Assembly (NCBI RefSeq): GCF_001643375.1
Contig: NZ_LSHB01000035.1
Location: 32,149 to 96,148 of the forward strand
Length of the DNA: 64,000 nucleotides
Reading direction: 5' to 3'
DNA from: Chryseobacterium sp. FP211-J200
GTDB taxonomy: Bacteria > Bacteroidota > Bacteroidia > Flavobacteriales > Weeksellaceae
Positions 36,868-44,091 of this stretch are shown here, one piece after another. The notes under the pieces are model-generated. The model saw only the letters and a program-made list of their open reading frames with translations, was not told where the DNA came from and did not search any database. How positions within the stretch are numbered: position 1 is the first letter of the stretch; each line of letters begins with the position of its first letter. Made by a program: the position numbers and the translations under genes.

Positions 36868-37632
36868 CTATCTAATAAAAAATTCATTCTCCATATTTTG
36901 AAGTATTTCTGGGAGTGTTCTTTTATTAAGTATATCATATTCCTTAAAAGAAATTTTTGGTGCATTTTCAATTTGAAGGAACTCTTGATATAATTTTGGT
37001 AAAATTTGTTCTCTTTCCTGGACATACTTTTTGAAAACTTCTTCAATAATTTTATGTGTATTCTTAAAAAAGTAATTATCCTTTTCAGTTTGTGCTTCTG
37101 TGAATGCTCTTACTACATTATTGTCGAAAACTAAGTTGTTATAAAATTTTTGAAATAAATTATATATATCATCCACATATTCCTCGTAGTTTGAAGCAAT
37201 AAGAGAATTAAAAGGTGATTTTAATTTTATATTCAGCTTTTCTCCAATATGTTTTCCGTGGCATAGAGCAAGAATTAAAAATAGTTTGTTATGGGATTTT
37301 ACGTTTATGCTTCTTGTTTTTTCAAGAATTTCTTGCCAAGTAATGAGAATTCGGTCATTTGCCAATAGCCCATCACGATTCTTTGAACCGTGCAAATAAA
37401 TATGGATTAATACATTTTTATTAGTAATATCTTTCCCCTCTATCCAATCAAGCCTATTTAAAAAGTCAGTTTTGGTTTCAATTTCAAAATATTCAGTATC
37501 AATATCACTATCAAAAATATTCATCTTGCTAACTATGTCATTGTATAATGCAAGTGCATTTGTACTTTTTGATTCATTTGGATCTATACATTCTATAAAG
37601 TAAAAATTGTTTACTTGCATATGGCCTGTCAT
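36868..37632 (-). CDS. Caspase-like (clan CD) cysteine peptidase, possibly frameshifted at its end
   Basis: About 254 residues from the ATG at 37632; a GTG at 37641 is an alternative and residue numbers below count from it. The clan CD dyad is visible: His84-Gly85 after a hydrophobic strand (VLIHIYLHG), and Cys127-His128-Gly129 after a second strand (LFLILALCHG). The 43-residue spacing is normal for caspase, CHAT and related folds. The rest is helical. The gene ends at a run of six T on the coding strand; removing one T would continue the frame for about 43 codons to 36741, overlapping the kinase start. The predicted role is proteolysis within a defence operon. Confidence 0.65.
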   Translation of the reverse strand: MTGHMQVNNFYFIECIDPNESKSTNALALYNDIVSKMNIFDSDIDTEYFEIETKTDFLNRLDWIEGKDITNKNVLIHIYLHGSKNRDGLLANDRILITWQEILEKTRSINVKSHNKLFLILALCHGKHIGEKLNIKLKSPFNSLIASNYEEYVDDIYNLFQKFYNNLVFDNNVVRAFTEAQTEKDNYFFKNTHKIIEEVFKKYVQEREQILPKLYQEFLQIENAPKISFKEYDILNKRTLPEILQNMENEFFIR

Positions 37633-37647
37633 ACTTTCCACGTCATT

Positions 37648-38598
37648 TTATTGTTCAATATCTAATAAAGCAAGAAAATCATCAAGCTTTATGGCTTTGC
37701 CATTAAATCCACATTTATCAAATGAATCAATTATATTTTGATCTTCCGTCACCAATATAATGTCGTCATTTTGCGGATTATAAAGAGTACCAAATATGAG
37801 TGAAATATCTAGAATGGTGTTCCACCTTTTATCCATTAGATCACTAATTGCAACGACACCGCTTCCAATATTATCTAAAAGTAATTCATTCATTACAAGT
37901 GCTGGACAAAAATCCTTCATAAACTGAATGACTTTTCGGAAAAACTCTTCATCTTTTTGATATGTCTCCTTAGCATTAAAATATGCACGATCAAGAAGAC
38001 TTTGCGCTACTAAAAATGATAATTCACCTTTTCTCAAACCGTCAAAAAATTTTCTCCTTATTTCCTTCCTGCCTTTTCCTTGAAAATAAGCCCAATCTAC
38101 ATTTCCTTCATTAATAGACTTTAGGTAACTTTCATAATTTTGCCTGATCATTTCCTTTTCAAAATCTAATTGTTCACTAACTGTTTTAATTGCATCATTA
38201 ATGCTATCTTCAGGAGTGATATCAAGGTTCCCGGCAAGTTTTTGTGCTAATGTTATTGCTTGAGCATATATTTTCAAAAAATCTTCTTCTTTGCCAAAAA
38301 GGTAGCTTCCTAAAATTACATCCATCGGAGGTGTAAATTTGACGTGTAAGTTATTTTTTGTTTTATCGGTAGACAAATTAACTAATAAATTCAGACCTTT
38401 TCTGCATTCATCTTTTATAACAGGATGAGTATCATTGTAATGATTAATTAATTCCATCGCTGGAATAATTGGGAATGTGATTGTTATAGATTGAGCTTTG
38501 GCGGCTGCAATAATTTTTTCCTGAATTATTTCAATTTCCTCAGAAGTTTTATCTTTTATTAAATTTCGATAAATGTTTGTGTCTAATATAATTTTCAT
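37648..38598 (-). CDS. PIN-domain-like nuclease
   Basis: About 316 residues from the ATG at 38598; a TTG three bases upstream is less likely. It opens with the PIN signature KIILDTNIYRN (Asp6). Glu49 follows in PAMELINHY, and late Asp residues occur in LDISLIFG and LVTEDQNII, giving the four-acid metal site of PIN ribonucleases. A helical insertion of about 170 residues separates the second and third acids, so the protein is far longer than VapC toxins. It is the first gene of the operon and ends seven bases before the peptidase frame. Confidence 0.75.
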   Translation of the reverse strand: MKIILDTNIYRNLIKDKTSEEIEIIQEKIIAAAKAQSITITFPIIPAMELINHYNDTHPVIKDECRKGLNLLVNLSTDKTKNNLHVKFTPPMDVILGSYLFGKEEDFLKIYAQAITLAQKLAGNLDITPEDSINDAIKTVSEQLDFEKEMIRQNYESYLKSINEGNVDWAYFQGKGRKEIRRKFFDGLRKGELSFLVAQSLLDRAYFNAKETYQKDEEFFRKVIQFMKDFCPALVMNELLLDNIGSGVVAISDLMDKRWNTILDISLIFGTLYNPQNDDIILVTEDQNIIDSFDKCGFNGKAIKLDDFLALLDIEQ

Positions 38599-38681
38599 CA
38601 AATATATTTTTGTTTTGCTAATGTCATTAAATATACAAAAATATCTTTCAATCGACTTTACGGTTTTACTTTAAAAAAACA

Positions 38682-38707
38682 AAAAAATCCAAACTCTCGT
38701 TAGGATT
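38682..38707 (-). terminator. Terminator of the XRE regulator gene
   Basis: On the minus strand AATCC (38707-38703) pairs with GGATT (38690-38686), with a T-run after it. It lies 40 bases after the regulator stop and resembles the hairpin at 33642-33667. Confidence 0.6.
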
Positions 38708-38746
38708 AATCTTGTAATGTTCTAGTTCTATTTAGAGAACTTATAA

Positions 38747-39031
38747 TTATTTTTTTAATTCTGCAAGCTTTGCATATTCCGAAATATCAAAATTAAAGAA
38801 TTCTTGCAGAGTCACATTTAGTTCTCTGATAATTGCTAATAATGTCTCAAATTCTGGATTGGTGTTTCCGCGTTCCAATTCACCAATTGTCTTTTTTACA
38901 AGACCAGTTCTTAATCCTAATTCTTCTTGAGATATAGGTTTTCCAGTATCGGGATTTATAATTTTTTGTCTTAACTCAAAAATCCTATAACCCAGAGCTT
39001 TCTTTGCATCAGTAAAAGTCAAATCTTTCAT
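38747..39031 (-). CDS. XRE-family helix-turn-helix regulator
   Basis: The 94-residue protein contains a Cro/CI-type helix-turn-helix at about 33-80 (ISQEELGLRTGLVKKTIGELERG, with the recognition helix in its middle). It lies upstream of the five-gene PIN-caspase-kinase operon on the same strand but is separated by a terminator and 145 bases, so it may control that operon as a separate unit. Confidence 0.85.
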   Translation of the reverse strand: MKDLTFTDAKKALGYRIFELRQKIINPDTGKPISQEELGLRTGLVKKTIGELERGNTNPEFETLLAIIRELNVTLQEFFNFDISEYAKLAELKK

Positions 39032-39100
39032 TCTTTGTAAAATTCTTGGTTTAGAATTAAATTTTAGGATACTTATAAGTGTCTTTTATATAATTTTTAC

Positions 39101-39108
39101 TATATTTG
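39101..39108 (+). promoter_or_regulatory. TAnnTTTG-type minus-7 box, candidate SusC-operon promoter
   Basis: TATATTTG fits the Bacteroidota minus-7 consensus exactly. No clear TTG at minus 33. If used, the transcript would carry a leader of nearly 580 bases that includes the structured element. Confidence 0.4.
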
Positions 39109-39180
39109 TAAAATAAGTTACTGTAATGTAACTTTGCGATACTTCAAAGAATTATAGAAGCTATTCGCTTAGAATCTCGT

Positions 39181-39286
39181 ATCAGAAAACTGGCGTTTTT
39201 TATTTACCACGAGAGGATAAGTAGAAGGCTCACGCATTAAGCGTGGGCTCTCTTATTCGTGGTAAAGGTATGCCAGTACCTCTGAT
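39181..39286 (+). ncRNA. Candidate structured leader RNA with five nested helices
   Basis: Five nested stems are present: ATCAGA/TCTGAT (39181-39186 with 39281-39286), ACTGGC/GCCAGT (39189-39194 with 39272-39277), TTTACCACGA/TCGTGGTAAA (39203-39212 with 39257-39266), ATAAG/CTTAT (39217-39221 with 39252-39256) and GCTCACGC/GCGTGGGC (39228-39235 with 39241-39248, one G-T pair) closed by ATTAA. Together they make a rod of 106 bases. The reverse strand could fold almost equally well, so strand is a guess. It may be a leader regulator, an independent sRNA, or a recombination site. Confidence 0.55.
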
Positions 39287-39695
39287 GCGGTAAGTAGAGT
39301 TCCACGCTGTTTTATTTCCAATGTTGTCCGCTTTTCTCTACAATTAAACCTAAGCAGCTTCCTCAAGATATAGTATCAGACTGAACGATACAATGGGGTG
39401 TACAACTCATTGCGGCTTTTAAGCTAACACGCGACACAATTTTCATTCATATTAATTTTTTAAGATGTGCTGGGGCAGGAGGTTTTGCTATGTCCTTACT
39501 GAGGCTTCCTCCCAAGCATCATCGAAATACATTATGTTAATGCTAGAAAAAATATTGATTTTTAAGAAACAGATAGTATAAAATAGAAGAACTAGCCATA
39601 GAAACAAGAAAGCCCTCTTAGCACTATGAGTATTGTGGAATTTACGCAGTGCAGAAGAGAGCCTAAAATTTAACGAATTAAATCTATTCAAAAGT

Positions 39696-42600
39696 ATGAA
39701 AAAAAACTTTTGCAGCCTGAGTCATATCCAATTGGCTTTTGGCTTCACCTTGCTAGCCTCCGGCGTAGCAATAGGGCAGATGCGTGTGATCACAGGCACT
39801 GTTACAGATAATATTAATAATAAAGCGATTTCAGGGGTAAGTATATTTCAGGAGGGTAGTGATGCTGTTGCTGTGAGCGATGGATCGGGTGTCTATCGGG
39901 TTCAGGTATCAGGAGAGAATCCTGTCCTCGTCTTTAAGCATACTGATTATCCGGAACGGAAAGTCATTTTGGGAAACAGGATAGTGGTCGATGTCGCCTT
40001 GGGCAGTGGTTCATTCGAGAACGAGATCGAGGAGGTCGTTCTCAATGCAGGTTACTATAAGGTGAAAGAACGGGAGAGTACCGGAAGTATTGCCAAGATC
40101 ACGTCTAAGGATATCGAGAACCAGCCTGTCACCAATGCACTTTCTGCGATGCAGGGACGGATGGCGGGTGTCAGTATTGTCCAGAACAGCGGAACTGCCG
40201 GAGGTGGCTTTGATGTTCAGATCAGAGGGCGCAACTCACTTCGTACCTACAACACCAGCGGGTTCAACGCTAATTCGCCGCTGTATATCATCGATGGCAT
40301 TCCAATCCCGACCGGAAACGAGTTCAAATCGGGACTGGCCTCTTCTGTCCTGCCTTATTCTGATACCAATCCGCTGAATGCGATCAACCCTGATGATATT
40401 CAGAGCATCGAGGTCCTGAAAGATGCCGATGCTACGGCCATCTATGGCTCCAGAGGTGCCAATGGGGTGGTGCTTGTAACGACACGGCAAGGGGTCAAAG
40501 GCAAGACCCAGGTGAGCTATAATTCTTCTTATGGTTTGGGAAGGGTAGCGAGGCTTCCCAAGATGATGTCAACGGAGGAATACATCAGGCTAAGGAAACA
40601 GGCCTTCTTGAATGATGGCATCCAGAACCTGCCTGCGAATGCCTATGATGTCAATGGTGTGTGGGGCAATGACCGCTATACGAACTGGCAGAAATATTTT
40701 ATAGGCAATCCCTCCGAACAGAGTTCGCATCATCTGAGTGTGTCCGGTGGTACGGAGACCACCAAATTCAATCTTACAGGCGCGCACGAGGAACAGACCT
40801 CTGTCTTTCCGGGTGACTACCGCTATAAGAGAAATAATGCTGGGATCAATCTTCAACACCAGAGCCCCAACAGAAGATTTTCAGTGAATTTCTCATCGTA
40901 CTACACCACCCAAAGCAACGTTCTGCCACCTACGGATTTTTACAGGATCTACACAGGGCTTGCGCCCAATGCCCCGGATATTTATAAGGGGGATGGAAGC
41001 CTCAACTGGCAGAACAATACGTTTACCAATCCCATGGCTGCGGCAACACAGACCTACAAGACCAACTCTAAGCAGTTGATCTCAAATCTTTCTCTGGACT
41101 ACAAGTTGTTTGATGATCTGGTCTTCAAGCTCAACGGCGGCTATACTGATAACAGGACCAGTGAGCAGAGGATCTATCCGAAGACATTCTACAATCCATC
41201 AACCAACATTGGAAGTGAGCGGTCAGGCATCAGAAAGGGGGAGAATAACAGTTCAAGCTGGATCTTGGAACCTCAGCTGAGCTATGACAAGACTTTGGGA
41301 AATCACCAGTTGCAGATATTGGTGGGGACCACGTTTCAGGAACAGAAGACCACAGGGCAGGTACTGTATGCTTCCAACTTTGCGTCGGATGAACTGATAG
41401 AGAATATCGGCTCGGCCCAAACGATCGTTGTCAGCAGTGCCGGGGCGTTGAAATACCATTACCAGTCCCTGTACGGTCGGATCAACTACCAATATGATGG
41501 CAGATACATTCTGAACCTGACGGGACGGCGCGACGGATCAAGCAGGTTCGGAACGGACAACAGGTATTCGAACTTTTGGGCTGTGGGTGCTGCCTGGCTG
41601 TTTTCAAAAGAGAAGATATTTGAGAATATGAAATGGTTGAGCTTCGGTAAAGTTAGGGGCAGTTATGGAACGGCAGGGAGTGACCTTATAGGGGATTATC
41701 AGTACCTTGATACTTATCAGACTGGACTTTATGCCTATGATGGGACGCAGGGCATCTCACCGGTGCGCCTGTTCAATCCCAATTTCGGATGGGAGCAGAC
41801 GAGAAAAATTGAAGTTGCCCTTGAGGCTGGTCTGTTCTACAACAGGATCAACTTTACAGGTGCTTATTATAGCAACAGAAGTTCAAGCCAGTTGGTTGGT
41901 ATCCCGCTTCCGGGGACAACGGGATTTGCCTCGATACAGGGAAATCTTAATGCCACCGTTCAAAACAGGGGATGGGAGTTCACTCTGGAATCCAGAAATC
42001 TGGTCAAAGGGCAGTTCAAATGGAATTCAATGATCAATATGTCCCTGCCGAAAAATGAATTGGTCGAGTTTCCGAACCTTCAGGGCTCCACTTATGCCAA
42101 TACTTTGGTGCTGGGCTATTCGACATCCATACGCAAGCTCTACCATTATCTGGGTGTCGATCCTGTAACTGGTATCTATCAGTTTGAGGATATCAATAAA
42201 GATGGTAAGCTGGACATCAATGACAGAACGGTCATCAGAAATATCGGTATGCGATGGGATGCCGGGATACAGAATATGTTCCAGTACAAATCCTGGAAAT
42301 TGCAGTTTCTGATTCAGATCGTTGATCAGGATATTAACAACAGTGCAACATACGCCGCCAGTATAGGGGCGGTGGGTAATCTTCCTGTGCAGTTTCTGGA
42401 CTATTGGACGCCTGACAATCCGAATGCGCAATACCAAAAACCGACAACTTTCGCCAATGCTGCTTTGACAACCGCGGCCGTAAACTTTACTAATAGTGAT
42501 GCCAGTGTGAGCAATGCGCTCTATGTCAGGTTGAGAAATGTTTCCCTGCAGTATGACATTCCGCAAGACTTTCTAAAACTGATGAATGTCTCTGTTTTTC

Positions 42601-42719
42601 TTCAGGGACAAAACCTTTGGACGTGGACAAAATATAAGGACCTTGATCCTGAATCTGTGCTTTCTGGCTTTACACCACCATTACAAATGTTTTCAATGGG
42701 CTTTAACATCAAATTTTAA
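39696..42719 (+). CDS. SusC/RagA-family TonB-linked outer-membrane transporter
   Basis: About 1007 residues from the ATG at 39696 (MKKNFCSLSH), which precedes a signal peptide ending at IGQM. A carboxypeptidase-regulatory-like beta domain at about 30-110 is followed by the TonB plug (GRMAGVSIVQ, IRGRNSL, YIDGIPIP, DADATAIYGSRGANGVV) and a large beta-barrel ending in FNIKF. It works with the downstream SusD-type lipoprotein to import a ligand that is often a peptide when an S9 peptidase is the third gene. Codon use is visibly richer in G and C than in the defence genes to its left, which points to separate acquisition. Confidence 0.92.
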   Translation: MKKNFCSLSHIQLAFGFTLLASGVAIGQMRVITGTVTDNINNKAISGVSIFQEGSDAVAVSDGSGVYRVQVSGENPVLVFKHTDYPERKVILGNRIVVDVALGSGSFENEIEEVVLNAGYYKVKERESTGSIAKITSKDIENQPVTNALSAMQGRMAGVSIVQNSGTAGGGFDVQIRGRNSLRTYNTSGFNANSPLYIIDGIPIPTGNEFKSGLASSVLPYSDTNPLNAINPDDIQSIEVLKDADATAIYGSRGANGVVLVTTRQGVKGKTQVSYNSSYGLGRVARLPKMMSTEEYIRLRKQAFLNDGIQNLPANAYDVNGVWGNDRYTNWQKYFIGNPSEQSSHHLSVSGGTETTKFNLTGAHEEQTSVFPGDYRYKRNNAGINLQHQSPNRRFSVNFSSYYTTQSNVLPPTDFYRIYTGLAPNAPDIYKGDGSLNWQNNTFTNPMAAATQTYKTNSKQLISNLSLDYKLFDDLVFKLNGGYTDNRTSEQRIYPKTFYNPSTNIGSERSGIRKGENNSSSWILEPQLSYDKTLGNHQLQILVGTTFQEQKTTGQVLYASNFASDELIENIGSAQTIVVSSAGALKYHYQSLYGRINYQYDGRYILNLTGRRDGSSRFGTDNRYSNFWAVGAAWLFSKEKIFENMKWLSFGKVRGSYGTAGSDLIGDYQYLDTYQTGLYAYDGTQGISPVRLFNPNFGWEQTRKIEVALEAGLFYNRINFTGAYYSNRSSSQLVGIPLPGTTGFASIQGNLNATVQNRGWEFTLESRNLVKGQFKWNSMINMSLPKNELVEFPNLQGSTYANTLVLGYSTSIRKLYHYLGVDPVTGIYQFEDINKDGKLDINDRTVIRNIGMRWDAGIQNMFQYKSWKLQFLIQIVDQDINNSATYAASIGAVGNLPVQFLDYWTPDNPNAQYQKPTTFANAALTTAAVNFTNSDASVSNALYVRLRNVSLQYDIPQDFLKLMNVSVFLQGQNLWTWTKYKDLDPESVLSGFTPPLQMFSMGFNIKF

Positions 42720-42723
42720 TACT

Positions 42724-44091
42724 ATGAAAAAGATATTTTTTACGCTTCTTTCCATTGCTGCGCTAAGCTGCAGTGATTTTTTGGAGGTTGATCTCCCGAA
42801 TGACCAGCTGACAGCTGACCTCATCTTCGAAGATGCCCAGTTGGCAAAAGCTGCCATGGCCGGTGTGTACAGGTCTCTGGAGGAAAAGGGTTTCCTGTCA
42901 GGTTCTTCCACGGGCGGGGGTGTCTATATGGGATGCTATGCTGATGAGCTTGTTTCCTACGAGGTCAATACCTCGAATCTGTCTCAGTTCTACCGCACAA
43001 CGGTCAATCCCCAATCCACTGCTATCAAGAATTTATGGAATGATTCCTACGCTCAGGTCTACGCGATCAACAGGATCATAGCCGGTTTGGATGCATCGGC
43101 AGGGATCGAGTCTGCTGTAAAGGACAAACTTTTGGGCGAGGCCTATTTCTTAAGGGCTTTTCTGCATTTCTACCTGACACAGACCTACGGTGGTGTTCCC
43201 TATGTGACCTCGGTGGACTACCGTGAAAATACGACGGTTTATAAAAAGAGCGTGACCGAAGTGATGCAAAAGGCATTGGAGGATCTGTCAGTATCTGAAC
43301 GCTTATTGTCTGAGCAATCAGATGCTGTTGCAAGGATCAGACCTACGAAAACGGCTGTCTATGCCCTACAGTCTCGAATTCATTTGTATTTGCAAAACTG
43401 GGATCTGGCAATCGCAGCGAGTTCCAAGGTAATTTCAAACGGGGCCTACGTAGTAGAGACCGATCTCGCCAAGACCTTTAAAAAGGAGAGCAGGAGTTCC
43501 ATCTGGCAGTTAGAACCGATCAGGGCAGGGAACAATACGAGGGAAGGTGCTCTATACACATTGCTATCTGCGCCACCTACACAGGTGTCATTGACACTGG
43601 ATCTTGTGAATTCCTTTGAAGTGTCTGACAAGAGAAGACAAAGCTGGATCGGTTCGAAAAATGATATTCAGCAAAACACCTTCTTTTTTGCTTCTAAATA
43701 CAAGCAGGCCAATGTTTCTGCAACCACCCTTGAGCATTCGATCGTACTTCGGGTCGAAGAGCAATATCTGATACGCGCAGAGGCCTACCTCAAGAAAAAC
43801 CTTAATTTATTGGCTGTTGCAGATGTTAACGTGATACGATCACGTGCGGGTTTGCCTATACTGACCTACAGCAATGAATCCCAATTGATGTCAGCGATCC
43901 TCAACGAGCGGAAGCATGAGCTGTTCACTGAGTTCGGTCATCGCTTCTATGATCTTAAACGCCTTGGAATTTTGGACGTCTGGATTGCTTTCTACAAGCC
44001 CCAATGGAGGACATTTAATCAGGATCTGCCGTTGCCCGAGAGCGAACTTTTGTTGAACCAGAATCTTCTACCCCAGAACAATGGTTACTAA
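42724..44091 (+). CDS. SusD/RagB-family outer-membrane lipoprotein
   Basis: About 455 residues from the ATG at 42724, four bases after the SusC stop. The lipoprotein signal ends in LSCSDFLEV. SusD hallmarks are present: AYFLRAFLHFYLTQTYGGVPY, TPR-like helices, and a C-terminal part with RAEAYLKK and NERKHELFTEFGHRFYDLKR. It caps the SusC barrel and binds the substrate. The stop overlaps the next gene by 11 bases, so the three genes are coupled. Confidence 0.92.
   Translation: MKKIFFTLLSIAALSCSDFLEVDLPNDQLTADLIFEDAQLAKAAMAGVYRSLEEKGFLSGSSTGGGVYMGCYADELVSYEVNTSNLSQFYRTTVNPQSTAIKNLWNDSYAQVYAINRIIAGLDASAGIESAVKDKLLGEAYFLRAFLHFYLTQTYGGVPYVTSVDYRENTTVYKKSVTEVMQKALEDLSVSERLLSEQSDAVARIRPTKTAVYALQSRIHLYLQNWDLAIAASSKVISNGAYVVETDLAKTFKKESRSSIWQLEPIRAGNNTREGALYTLLSAPPTQVSLTLDLVNSFEVSDKRRQSWIGSKNDIQQNTFFFASKYKQANVSATTLEHSIVLRVEEQYLIRAEAYLKKNLNLLAVADVNVIRSRAGLPILTYSNESQLMSAILNERKHELFTEFGHRFYDLKRLGILDVWIAFYKPQWRTFNQDLPLPESELLLNQNLLPQNNGY

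Larger units (their letters stand above)
39032..39695. other. Long intergenic region and 5' leader of the SusC operon
   Basis: 664 bases with no convincing protein gene. It contains a promoter-like TATATTTG at 39101-39108 on the plus strand, the nested structured element at 39181-39286, a possible GTAGAG/CTCTAC hairpin at 39294-39341, and AT-rich sequence in front of the SusC start. Confidence 0.6.

Noticed and set aside
36741..37046. Minus-strand 101-aa ORF overlapping the caspase-like gene
   Set aside because: Not taken as a separate gene; its last 43 codons are discussed as a possible frameshifted end of the peptidase.
39101..39286. Retron msr/msd or OMEGA-type guide RNA
   Set aside because: No reverse transcriptase or IscB/TnpB gene in the neighbourhood.
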